Part shown: one piece after another, positions 8,349 through 16,142 of the stretch
Position numbering within the stretch: position 1 is the stretch's first letter
How the letters are laid out: the number at the start of each line of letters is the position of its first letter
Assembly: GCF_029960665.1 (NCBI RefSeq)
Contig: NZ_JASBRB010000002.1
Location: 186,001 to 250,000, forward strand
DNA from: Pseudarthrobacter sp. AL07
GTDB taxonomy: Bacteria; Actinomycetota; Actinomycetes; Actinomycetales; Micrococcaceae
Direction: 5' to 3'
Length of the DNA: 64,000 nucleotides
Notes under the pieces: generated by a model
Seen by the model: only the letters and a program-made list of their open reading frames with translations
Database searches by the model: none
Told to the model about the DNA's origin: nothing
Made by a program: the position numbers and the translations under genes

Positions 8349-8711
8349 CTAAACCTCAACTTCGATGAAACCGTCTGAAATGCGGGTGCTGAACGTTTCC
8401 AGCCGCACCGCGGCGGTTCCGAAGGATTCACCGGTTTCCAGATCGTAGACCTCTTTGTGCAGCGGCGACGCAATGGTGGGCCGTGTGCCGCGTGAACCCA
8501 GAATGCCCCGTGCCATCACGTGGGCGCCGGTGGCGGGATCTTCGTGGGCCACGGCAAAAACCTCACTGGGGCCTGTCCGGAAGAGTGCCACCTGGCGGCC
8601 CGCAATGAGTGCCGCTTCGCCCCAGGCAAGCTCCAGCTCGTCCACGGCGCAGACCCGGTGCCAGGTAGCGGTGTCGGCGGCGAGCGCCCCAAGTTCCAGT
8701 GTTGCCGTCAT
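8349..8711 (-). CDS. nirD: Nitrite reductase (NADH) small subunit
   Basis: A 120-residue Rieske-like NirD subunit that partners NirB in reducing nitrite to ammonium. The motif SPLHKEVYDLETGESFG near residue 88 is the NirD version of the Rieske fold, which lacks the [2Fe-2S] ligands. ATG 8711 is preceded by GGAGAGGAGCC, so the longer frame to 8828 is rejected. It is unusual in being transcribed away from nirB, across a 263-nt shared regulatory gap, instead of lying downstream of it. The tail abuts the convergent pmmB gene. Confidence 0.9.
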   Translation of the reverse strand: MTATLELGALAADTATWHRVCAVDELELAWGEAALIAGRQVALFRTGPSEVFAVAHEDPATGAHVMARGILGSRGTRPTIASPLHKEVYDLETGESFGTAAVRLETFSTRISDGFIEVEV

Positions 8712-8835
8712 GTCCGGCTCCTCTCCCCGTGCTTGATTGGCCACCTCTATGGCCGTACCAAACAACTTAGGCAACGGGTGTTTCAAAGGCGTGCGGTGCA
8801 TGTGTCCGGCGCGTAAAAGAGACCTCACCCGTTCG

Positions 8836-8895
8836 GAAACCCGTTCGTGATGCAGAAGTTAAGCCTACGAAACATAAGGGAAACTGAAGCGAAAC
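8836..8895 (+). promoter_or_regulatory. Array of GlnR-like boxes controlling nirB (and perhaps nirD)
   Basis: Six 5-bp elements lie at exact 11-bp steps: GAAAC (8836), GTGAT (8847), GTTAA (8858), GAAAC (8869), GAAAC (8880), GAAAC (8891), each separated by 6 nt. The known actinobacterial GlnR site is GTnAC-n6-GAAAC repeated with the same phase. The array ends 10 bp before a candidate -10 (TAGTCT, 8906-8911), the position of an activator covering the -35. It could serve nirD in the other direction too. Confidence 0.65.
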
Positions 8896-8905
8896 TGCGG
8901 CTACC

Positions 8906-8911
8906 TAGTCT
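8906..8911 (+). promoter_or_regulatory. Candidate -10 element of nirB
   Basis: TAGTCT fits the actinobacterial TANNNT -10 pattern and sits 10 bp after the last GlnR-like box. No good -35 is present, which suits an activator-dependent promoter. The leader to the GTG start would be about 57 nt. Confidence 0.35.
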
Positions 8912-8974
8912 GGATGGACACCTCGTCAGAGAACGTCGCAGAACACCGTCTGCGGCACATGCGAAAGGCCCACA

Positions 8975-11635
8975 GTGACCGAACAGACTTCACCCCAGAC
9001 GGCACCGCGCCGGATCGTCGTCGCCGGTGGCGGCCCTGCTGCCCACCGCTTCGCCGATGCCATGCACACCCGGGGCCTTGAGGGCTGGGACGTCACGGTC
9101 CTCACGGAAGAAGCCCACCTCCCCTATGACCGCGTGGCGCTCTCCAAGGCACTGACGGACAGCAGCGTGGACCTCACCCTGGGCTCTGCCTCCATGTGGG
9201 ACCACGCTTCCCTGTCATTGAAGACCGGCGAGCGCGTGGTCAAGATCAATGCCGGGGCGAAGACCGTTGAGACCGCTGCCGGCAGCATCTTTGAATTCGA
9301 CGACCTGGTGGTTGCCACCGGCTCCGACGCCATGCGGCTGCCCATCCCCGGCGCCGAGCACGTGCATGTTTACCGCACGCTCGAGGACGTCTGGGCCATC
9401 AACAAGGCCATCGCGGAGCTCACGGAAAAGCTGGGCCGCACGATCAACGCCGTGACCATCGGCGGCGGGCTCCTGGGACTTGAGTCAGCTGCAGGCACTG
9501 AACAGCTCGGCGCGACTCCCGTGGTTATCAACGGCGCACCGTGGCTGATGAACACCCAGCTGGACGAAGGCGCTGGCCAGTCACTGGGCCGCCTCATCGA
9601 AGCCAAGGGCTTTACGGTCCACGGCGGAGTGTTCCCCTCGCAGGTCCTTTCCGACGACGACGGACAGGTCACCGGCGTCCTCATGGCAGACGAACGGATC
9701 ATCCCCGCCGACCTCGTCATCGTGGCCATCGGCGTCAAGCCCCGTGACGAACTTTTCCGCGCAGCCGAGGGCGAGGAGCCGCAGTTCAGCCTGGGCCCGC
9801 GCGGAGGCGTGGTCATCAACGATTTCTGCGCCACGGAAGTCCCCGGTATCTGGGCCATCGGTGAAGTGGCCAACTTCGGCGGCATGTGCCTTGGCCTGGT
9901 TGCCCCCGCCAACACCATGGCGGAGATCGTCGCTGACCGCCTCCACGGCGGAGAGGCCACCTTCCCGGGGTTCGACACCGCCACCAAGCTCAAGCTCTCC
10001 GGCGTGGACGTTGCCAGCTTCGGTGACGCGTTCGCCCGGACCGAGCACTCCCTCGAAATCGTCTATGCCGACCCCGCCCGCGGTGTCTACCAGAAGATCG
10101 TCACCACCGACGATGCCAAGACCCTGCTCGGCGGCATCTTCGTAGGCGACGCATCCCCTTACATGAGCCTGCGCCCGCTGCTCGGCCGTGAACTCAGCGC
10201 CGAACCGGGCGCTTACCTCACGGCGGCCGGCGGCGGCGACGCCCCGGACACCGAACTCCCGGACGAGGCCATCCTTTGTTCCTGCAACAACGTGGCCGCC
10301 GGCACCATCCGCGACACCATCAACGGCTGCGGCGCCTGCGACGGCAACGCCCCTGTCCAGGAGCTTGGCGAGCTCAAGGGCTGCACCCGCGCGGGCACCA
10401 GCTGTGGATCTTGCGTGCCGATGCTCAAGAAGCTGCTGGAAACCGAACTTACCAAGTCCGGCGTTGAGGTCTCCAAGGCCCTCTGCGAGCACATCGAACT
10501 CTCCCGCCAGGAACTCTTCGACGCCATCCGCGTCCTGGAACTAACCTCCTTCGAAGAGATCATGACCAAGTACGGCACCGGCGCAGGCTGCGATATCTGC
10601 AAGCCCACCATCGCCAATATCCTGGCCAGCCAGAACAGCGCCTACGTCCTGGACGCCGGCCGCGGCACCCTGCAGGACACCAACGACCGCGCCCTCGCGA
10701 ACATGCAGAAGGACGGCACCTACTCGGTGGTCCCCCGCATCGCCGGCGGCGAGATCACCCCGAAGAAGCTCGGCGTTATCGCCGCCGTGGCCGAGAAGTA
10801 CAACCTGTACACCAAGATCACCGGCGGCCAGCGGATCGACATGTTCGGTGCCCGGCTCGAAGAGCTGCCGGAAATCTGGAAGGAACTGGTGGACGCCGGC
10901 TTCGAATCCGGCCAGGCGTACGGCAAGAGCCTGCGCACCGTGAAGTCCTGTGTCGGTTCCACCTGGTGCCGTTTCGGTGTCCAGGACTCGGTGGCAATGG
11001 CCATCGCGCTCGAGCTCCGCTACCGAGGCCTCCGCAGCCCGCACAAGCTCAAGATGGGCGTCTCCGGCTGTGCCCGCGAATGCGCCGAGGCCCGCGGCAA
11101 GGACGTCGGTGTGATCGCGACGGCCGACGGCTGGAACCTGTACGTCGGCGGCAACGGCGGTGCCACCCCGGCCCACGCTCAGCTGTTGGCCAAGGACCTC
11201 GACGACGAAACCCTGCTCAAGTACATCGACCGCTACTTCATGTACTACATCCGCACCGCGGACCGCCTGCAGCGTACCGCGCGCTGGCAGGAAGAGCTCG
11301 ACGGCGGCATCAAGCACGTCGAGGACGTGGTGGTCAATGACACCCTGGGCATCGCCGAGGAACTTGAAGCCGCCATGGCCAAGCACGTTGACACCTACGT
11401 GGACGAATGGGCGGACACCCTCAAGGATCCCGAGCGCCTGCGGCGGTTCCGGTCCTTCGTCAACGCGCCCGACCAGAAGGATGACTCCATCACCTTCGTC
11501 TCCGACGAGCGCGGCCAGATGCGCCCTGCCACTGCGGAGGAAAAGACTCGCGCCAGCCAACAGCCAGTCCTGATCGGCGCCTCCATCCCCATGCGGCCCT
11601 CCGCTCCCGAACTGCTGGACGAGAACGAGGTATAG
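8975..11635 (+). CDS. nirB: Nitrite reductase (NADH) large subunit
   Basis: An 886-residue NirB that reduces nitrite to ammonium with NADH. Order of parts: FAD motif IVVAGGGPAAHRF (residues 9-21), NAD motif AVTIGGGLLGLESA near 165, a BFD-type [2Fe-2S] region with CSCNN near 433 and CTRAGTSCGSC near 470, a second Cys pair (GCDICKPT) near 540, then the sulfite/nitrite reductase fold. The siroheme/[4Fe-4S] ligands are CVGSTWC near 658 and GCARECAE near 698. Start GTG 8975. It is followed after 2 nt by cobA, so nirB, cobA and hemD form an operon that supplies NirB with siroheme. The upstream GlnR-like array suggests nitrogen control. Confidence 0.95.
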   Translation: MTEQTSPQTAPRRIVVAGGGPAAHRFADAMHTRGLEGWDVTVLTEEAHLPYDRVALSKALTDSSVDLTLGSASMWDHASLSLKTGERVVKINAGAKTVETAAGSIFEFDDLVVATGSDAMRLPIPGAEHVHVYRTLEDVWAINKAIAELTEKLGRTINAVTIGGGLLGLESAAGTEQLGATPVVINGAPWLMNTQLDEGAGQSLGRLIEAKGFTVHGGVFPSQVLSDDDGQVTGVLMADERIIPADLVIVAIGVKPRDELFRAAEGEEPQFSLGPRGGVVINDFCATEVPGIWAIGEVANFGGMCLGLVAPANTMAEIVADRLHGGEATFPGFDTATKLKLSGVDVASFGDAFARTEHSLEIVYADPARGVYQKIVTTDDAKTLLGGIFVGDASPYMSLRPLLGRELSAEPGAYLTAAGGGDAPDTELPDEAILCSCNNVAAGTIRDTINGCGACDGNAPVQELGELKGCTRAGTSCGSCVPMLKKLLETELTKSGVEVSKALCEHIELSRQELFDAIRVLELTSFEEIMTKYGTGAGCDICKPTIANILASQNSAYVLDAGRGTLQDTNDRALANMQKDGTYSVVPRIAGGEITPKKLGVIAAVAEKYNLYTKITGGQRIDMFGARLEELPEIWKELVDAGFESGQAYGKSLRTVKSCVGSTWCRFGVQDSVAMAIALELRYRGLRSPHKLKMGVSGCARECAEARGKDVGVIATADGWNLYVGGNGGATPAHAQLLAKDLDDETLLKYIDRYFMYYIRTADRLQRTARWQEELDGGIKHVEDVVVNDTLGIAEELEAAMAKHVDTYVDEWADTLKDPERLRRFRSFVNAPDQKDDSITFVSDERGQMRPATAEEKTRASQQPVLIGASIPMRPSAPELLDENEV

Positions 11636-11637
11636 CC

Positions 11638-12672
11638 ATGCAGCTCAGCATCGATCTCACCGGCCGCGAAGTCCTGGTCACCGGCTCCGACCACGCCGCC
11701 CGCCAGGCGGTCCGCCGCTACGAAGCCGCGGGCGCCGTCGTCTCTCGCCTTAGCACCCCTGCGGGTGCGGCGCATGACGGCCCGCTCCCTGAGCGCCCGT
11801 TCCTGGTCGCAGCGGTCGACGACGGCCAGCCCGGCTGGGAGCCTCTGCTCGAGCGCTGCGCCGCCACCGGCATCCCGGTGGCGGCCGAGCCTGCCGCCGG
11901 ACCCGTCGGCCACGTCACTCTGGTGGGCGGCGGACCCGGCACCACCGAGCTGCTGACTGTCGCAGCCGTGAAGGCTCTCCGCGATGCGGACGTGGTATTC
12001 TTCGACCGGCTGGCTCCCTGCCAGGACCTGCCGGACCTGACCTCCGCCGAACTGGTGGATGTGGGCAAGAAGCCCGGCCACCACAAGGTGGGCCAGGCCG
12101 ACATCGAGAAGCTCATGGTCGAAAGCGCCCTCGCCGGCAACAACGTGGTCCGCCTCAAAGGCGGCGACCCCTATGTTTTTGGCCGTGGCGGTGAGGAAGT
12201 GGCCTCCTGCGTGGCAGCGGGCGTGCCTGTCCGTGTCATCTCGGGTGTCACCAGCGCGATCTCCGTGCCGGCGGCCGCCGGCATCCCTGTCACGCACCGC
12301 GAGGTCAGCCACATGTTCACCGTGGTCTCCGGCCACGCGCCGCTGACCGAAAAGGAACATACGCACCTGGCCGGACTGGGCGGCACTATTGTGGTTCTGA
12401 TGGGCATCGGCACCCTGCACCAGCTCGCGGCCGGACTCCGTAAAGCCGGTATGCGCCCCGACATGCCCATGGCCGTCGTCGAACGCGGTTACCGCCCCGG
12501 CCAGCGCACCACCATCGCGGACCTGGGCACCATCACCTCCGCCGCTGCCGGGTGCAGCAATCCCGCCGTGCTGGTCATTGGCGAGGTGGTTCGCGTGGCA
12601 GAAGCCAACCGCGGGCATGCTGAGGCCGCCGCCGACCTCGACCGGCTGGCCGCCTCGCTGCTCGGTTCATGA
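11638..12672 (+). CDS. cobA: Uroporphyrinogen-III C-methyltransferase (siroheme branch)
   Basis: A 344-residue protein that methylates uroporphyrinogen III to precorrin-2 with S-adenosylmethionine. The SAM-dependent methyltransferase domain runs from about residue 98 ([20 protein letters not shown]) with the family blocks [26 protein letters not shown] and PVTHREVSH. The first 95 residues ([24 protein letters not shown]) resemble a shortened CysG-type precorrin-2 dehydrogenase Rossmann half, probably not a full enzyme. Start ATG 11638, 2 nt after nirB. The product feeds siroheme to NirB. Confidence 0.9.
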   Translation: MQLSIDLTGREVLVTGSDHAARQAVRRYEAAGAVVSRLSTPAGAAHDGPLPERPFLVAAVDDGQPGWEPLLERCAATGIPVAAEPAAGPVGHVTLVGGGPGTTELLTVAAVKALRDADVVFFDRLAPCQDLPDLTSAELVDVGKKPGHHKVGQADIEKLMVESALAGNNVVRLKGGDPYVFGRGGEEVASCVAAGVPVRVISGVTSAISVPAAAGIPVTHREVSHMFTVVSGHAPLTEKEHTHLAGLGGTIVVLMGIGTLHQLAAGLRKAGMRPDMPMAVVERGYRPGQRTTIADLGTITSAAAGCSNPAVLVIGEVVRVAEANRGHAEAAADLDRLAASLLGS

Positions 12673-12686
12673 AAGGATTGACCCCC

Positions 12687-13841
12687 ATGACCGCACTGGC
12701 ACCCGCTGAGCCCGCCCAGCTTGAAGAGACCTCCGGGCCGGAGGCTGCGGGCTCCCCGCTGGAGGGCTTCCGCATCGGAGTCACCTCGCACCGGCGCTCC
12801 CGGGACCTCATCGAGGCCCTGGAACGCCGCGGCGCGGAAGTACTGCACGCGCCGGCCCTCAAAATCGCCCCGGTGCAGGAGGACATCCGCCTCATCGAGG
12901 ACACCAAGGCCATCATCGCCGCACGCCCGGACCTGTGCATCGCCACCACGGCGTACGGCATGCGCCGCTGGTGCGAAGCTGCCGATTCCTTTGGGATCGG
13001 TGAGCAGCTACTGGAAACCCTCGGGGCGTGCCGGATGTTCGTCCGCGGCCCCAAAGCCCGCGGCGCCGTCCGCGCGGCCGGACTCGCCGACGTCGGAATC
13101 AGCAGCGACGAAACCACCGCAACGCTGGTGGATATGCTGCTCGCCGAAGGCGTGCGCGGCAAGACCGTGGCCGTGCAGCTGCACGGCTACACGGACGTCC
13201 GGCAGCTGGAACGGCTGCGTATGTCCGGCGCTACCGTCCTGACGGTCACCCCCTACCGCTGGGTAAAGCCCGACGGCGAAGACCGGCTCCCGCGCCTCAT
13301 CGAGGCTGTGTGCAGCGGCAACCTGGACGTGCTCACCTTTACCAGCGCCCCCGCCGTCGACGCCGTGTGGAGCACCGCCCACGAAATGGGCGTCTACAAG
13401 CAGCTCATCGAAAGCCTGAAAACCAACGTCACCACGGCAGTGGTGGGGCCTGTCACGGCCCAGCCCCTGCTCGACGCCGGCATCACCCCGCTCATTCCGG
13501 AGCGGTTCCGGATGGGCGCCCTCATCCGGCTGGTGTGCGAGCACCTCGCCCTGAACCATGTGCGGCGGCTGGACACCGCGTCGGGCAACCTGGAGCTGCG
13601 CGGGCGCAGCCTGCGGGTCGATGGAGTACAGGTTGAGCTGGCGCCTGCGCCCCTGCTGCTGCTGCGCGCCCTCTTGGGGGCCGGTGGGGCCGTGCTTTCC
13701 CGGGAATCGCTGTCGGAGCTGCTCGAGCTGAAGGGCTCGGTCCATGCCTTGGACATGACGGTCAGCCGCCTGCGGTCATCACTGCCGGACGGCCGCCTGG
13801 TGGAGACGGTGGTCAAGCGGGGTTACCGGATCCGGGTCTAG
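12687..13841 (+). CDS. hemD: Uroporphyrinogen-III synthase fused to a C-terminal winged-helix DNA-binding domain
   Basis: A 384-residue protein in two parts. Residues ~25-265 are a HemD domain (FRIGVTSHRRSRDLIEALERRG; TFTSAPAVDAVWSTAHEMG; VVGPVTAQPLLDAGI), which closes hydroxymethylbilane to uroporphyrinogen III. Residues ~290-384 are an OmpR/PhoB-type winged helix (LLLLRALLGAGGAVLSRESL; DMTVSRLRSSLPDGRLVETV; KRGYRIRV) with no receiver domain. The same fusion is known in actinobacteria (Rv0260c type). ATG 12687 has AAAGGA about 9 nt upstream; ATG 12669 would overlap the cobA stop but lacks a ribosome-binding site. Either a moonlighting enzyme-regulator or a regulator that senses tetrapyrroles is possible. 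Confidence 0.85.
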   Translation: MTALAPAEPAQLEETSGPEAAGSPLEGFRIGVTSHRRSRDLIEALERRGAEVLHAPALKIAPVQEDIRLIEDTKAIIAARPDLCIATTAYGMRRWCEAADSFGIGEQLLETLGACRMFVRGPKARGAVRAAGLADVGISSDETTATLVDMLLAEGVRGKTVAVQLHGYTDVRQLERLRMSGATVLTVTPYRWVKPDGEDRLPRLIEAVCSGNLDVLTFTSAPAVDAVWSTAHEMGVYKQLIESLKTNVTTAVVGPVTAQPLLDAGITPLIPERFRMGALIRLVCEHLALNHVRRLDTASGNLELRGRSLRVDGVQVELAPAPLLLLRALLGAGGAVLSRESLSELLELKGSVHALDMTVSRLRSSLPDGRLVETVVKRGYRIRV

Positions 13842-13854
13842 CGCCTCCCGCAAA

Positions 13855-13921
13855 AGGAGTTTTTGTCCAGATAAGGCGGCCAAAGCGCCGTTTTGAGCGC
13901 ATTATCTGGACAAAAACTCCT
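13855..13921. repeat. Intergenic palindrome with 20-bp perfect arms
   Basis: Arms 13855-13874 and 13902-13921 are perfect reverse complements and contain TTTTTGTCCAGATAA and its complement. The 27-nt centre has a smaller inverted repeat (GGCG...CGCC). AT-rich arms in a GC-rich genome stand out. It lies between hemD and the FAD oxidoreductase, both on the plus strand, so it may end the nirB operon. It does not share sequence with the palindromes at 5898 and 14923. Confidence 0.7.
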
Positions 13922-14044
13922 ATTGTTACCGGGCGGTAAATGGCAGCGACAATGTGGAAACACGGTGGAAAAACGGGCAGCCTACGCTGGGATTCATCAC
14001 GAAGTTCCGGCCGCTCCTGCGGCCGCCAGCGAAAGGGCGAGCAC

Positions 14045-14908
14045 ATGTCCGCTCCGGCACCGTCCACCTCAGTTTCCCAGGCTCCTCGCATTGTCATTGC
14101 CGGAGCAGGGCCCGCCGCACAGGCGCTGGTCCGCCAGCTTGACGCTGCACGCTTCCGCGGCACAGTCACCGTCCTCAGCAACCGGGACGACGCTCCAGCC
14201 GAACTCCTGGAACTCGCAGAGCTGCCACAGGTATCAGTCCGCTTCGGCCAGCCAGCCAGCTTCATCGACGCGGGGAACCGTTCCGTCACCACCGCCGACG
14301 GCATGGACCTGAGCTACGACGAGCTGGTCATCGCCACCGGATCAGCGCCCGTCGCGTCCCCCGTGGCCGGCGCCGGCCGCTGCCTGAGCTACTCCACGAT
14401 CGACGACGCAGCCCGGATCGGCGACGCCGTGAAGGAAGTGACGCGGGAACTGGGCCGGCGGCCACTGGGGATCCTCGTGGGAACCGGCGCGGCAGCGGGC
14501 CAGGCCGAAGCGGTGCTGCGGGCCCGCGGCGTCCGGCCTATCCGCACAACGGTCCGGCCGGCCGCCGTAGTGCACTCCATCGCCGGCTCAGGCCTGACCG
14601 CCTCCGGGGTCGTCTTCGAAGACGGCAGCAGCATGAATGGCGATCTGGTTGTCCTGGCCGAAGAGCGGATTTCCCGCGATGGACTCGCCGCCAGCGCCGG
14701 ACTCGCTACCGCCCCCAACGGCGGAATCGCCATCAGCAAGGACTACCGGACATCGGTCGCCGGCGTCTGGGCCATCGGCGACGCCGCCGCGTTCGACGGC
14801 GTGCGGCTGGGGCTGCTGGTCGCGGCGGCCTCTGCCGCCGGCGCCTGCGCGGCGCAGCTGATGACCGCTATATCAGCGGCGGAACAGCGCGTTGCCGTGG
14901 CTGCCTGA
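14045..14908 (+). CDS. Short FAD-dependent oxidoreductase resembling the NirB/NasB N-terminus
   Basis: A 287-residue flavoprotein. The FAD motif RIVIAGAGPAAQALVRQLD lies at residues ~15-33, YDELVIATGSAP near 97, a degenerate NAD motif (LGILVGTGAAAGQAEAVLRA) near 140, and the FAD-closing VWAIGDAAAFDG near 240. It stops there: no dimerisation, BFD or sirohaem domain. ATG 14045 follows AAAGGGCGAGC; the longer frame from 13940 is rejected. It follows the nir/siroheme operon but is set apart by a large palindrome. It may be an accessory electron carrier for nitrite reduction or a decayed paralogue; the substrate is unknown. Confidence 0.75.
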   Translation: MSAPAPSTSVSQAPRIVIAGAGPAAQALVRQLDAARFRGTVTVLSNRDDAPAELLELAELPQVSVRFGQPASFIDAGNRSVTTADGMDLSYDELVIATGSAPVASPVAGAGRCLSYSTIDDAARIGDAVKEVTRELGRRPLGILVGTGAAAGQAEAVLRARGVRPIRTTVRPAAVVHSIAGSGLTASGVVFEDGSSMNGDLVVLAEERISRDGLAASAGLATAPNGGIAISKDYRTSVAGVWAIGDAAAFDGVRLGLLVAAASAAGACAAQLMTAISAAEQRVAVAA

Positions 14909-14922
14909 CCTCCTGCTCACAA

Positions 14923-14985
14923 CAACGCGGGGTCACATCCCGCCCAATGCGGAACGTTCTTTGGGCCGGAAGTGACCCCGCGTTG
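14923..14985. repeat. Intergenic palindrome sharing its core with the element at 5898
   Basis: Arms 14923-14936 (CAACGCGGGGTCAC) and 14972-14985 are perfect complements. Inside, GCCCAA (14942-14947) and TTGGGC (14961-14966) form a second stem. The outer arm is identical to that of the 5898-5962 element while the interior differs, as in a dispersed palindromic repeat. It sits between two co-directional genes, the FAD oxidoreductase and deoC. Confidence 0.7.
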
Positions 14986-15067
14986 CTATGGCAAGATGGT
15001 CACCAGAAGAGCCATGGACGCCTCGGCGTTTTGCGGCCCACAAGGCCCCTTGGAAAGGACCATCCTG

Positions 15068-15763
15068 ATGAGCAACGAAGCCATTCCCGCAACCGGCAAC
15101 ATCGCTTCCTACATCGACCACACGCTGCTCAAGCCCGAGGCCAGCGAAGCGGAGATCCTCGGAGTGTGTGCCGAGGCCGCTGAGTACCACTTCAAGTCGG
15201 TCTGCGTTAACCCCCTCTGGGTCAAGACAGTCAAGACCGCCCTGAAGGGGTCCGGGGTCCTCACGTGCTCGGTCATCGGCTTTCCCATGGGTGCCACGCC
15301 CAGCGACGTGAAGGCCTTTGAAGCCCGCGGCGCGGTACTGGATGGGGCGGACGAAATTGACATGGTCATCAACATCGCGGCTGCCCGTGCCGGTGACAAG
15401 GGTGCGCTGGTGGACGATATCTCCGCCGTCGCGGAGACGGTCCACGCAGGCGGAGCCATCCTGAAGGTCATCATCGAAACCGCATTGCTCAGCGATGACC
15501 AGAAGGTCCTTGCCTGCCGGGCGTCCGTTGAAGCGGGGGCGGACTTCGTCAAGACGTCCACGGGGTTCAATGGCGGGGGTGCCACGGCCGAGGATATCGC
15601 TCTGATGCGCCGCACTGTAGGCCCCGATCTCGGCGTCAAGGCGTCCGGCGGCGTACGTTCCCTGGCCGACGCGCAGGCTATGATTGCTGCAGGTGCAACA
15701 CGTATTGGTGCCAGTTCCGGCATTGCCATCGTCAAGGGTGAACAGGGTTCATCCAGTTACTGA
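15068..15763 (+). CDS. deoC: Deoxyribose-phosphate aldolase
   Basis: A 231-residue class I aldolase that splits 2-deoxyribose 5-phosphate to acetaldehyde and glyceraldehyde 3-phosphate. Family blocks: [14 protein letters not shown] near residue 14, VIGFPMG near 78, DEIDMVINI near 97, the Schiff-base lysine region [10 protein letters not shown] near 137, DFVKTSTGF near 160 and VKASGGVRS near 193. ATG 15068 follows GGAAAGGA; the frame upstream to 14972 is not conserved. It fits functionally with the PNP gene upstream in nucleoside breakdown, though the two are not in one operon. Confidence 0.93.
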   Translation: MSNEAIPATGNIASYIDHTLLKPEASEAEILGVCAEAAEYHFKSVCVNPLWVKTVKTALKGSGVLTCSVIGFPMGATPSDVKAFEARGAVLDGADEIDMVINIAAARAGDKGALVDDISAVAETVHAGGAILKVIIETALLSDDQKVLACRASVEAGADFVKTSTGFNGGGATAEDIALMRRTVGPDLGVKASGGVRSLADAQAMIAAGATRIGASSGIAIVKGEQGSSSY

Positions 15764-15815
15764 CGCAGGCCCGGAGCCGCCACAGTTTGAGCCCCGCGGG
15801 GCCGAGGAGGAAATA

Positions 15816-16061
15816 ATGTCCAGCAAGACCACCGAGTCCGGCAACGCCACGGTACAGACCCCCCAGAACGAGAACAGCCTTGTGGGCAGCATCCTTCTGT
15901 TTGTACCCATGATGGCGCTGTTCCTGGGCTCCATCTACTCCCTGTCCTTCCTCACGCTCGGCAACCCGTGGCCGATGGCTGTCTGCCTGGGCCTGTTTTT
16001 CCTGGCGTTCTGGATCCCGCAGACCATCACCGGCCGCTCCGATTCAGCCGGCGGCAAGTAA
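15816..16061 (+). CDS. Small two-segment membrane protein
   Basis: An 81-residue protein with a polar N-terminus and two membrane segments (LVGSILLFVPMMALFLGSIY and PMAVCLGLFFLAFWIPQTI). A strong GAGGAGG precedes ATG 15816. It follows deoC by 52 nt and ends at a strong terminator, so it is probably co-transcribed with deoC. I do not recognise a named family. Confidence 0.7.
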   Translation: MSSKTTESGNATVQTPQNENSLVGSILLFVPMMALFLGSIYSLSFLTLGNPWPMAVCLGLFFLAFWIPQTITGRSDSAGGK

Positions 16062-16083
16062 GAACCCTCTGCAACTTAAAGGT

Positions 16084-16118
16084 CTGCGGCCCCGGATATT
16101 CCGGGGCCGCAGCTTTTT
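16084..16118 (+). terminator. Rho-independent terminator
   Basis: A perfect 13-bp GC-rich stem (16084-16096 with 16100-16112) with a 3-nt loop TAT is followed by CTTTTT. It ends the deoC transcript and lies before the convergent YdjM-like gene, for which it may also work in reverse. Confidence 0.88.
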
Positions 16119-16142
16119 AAGTCGTGAACTGTACCGGCCGCG

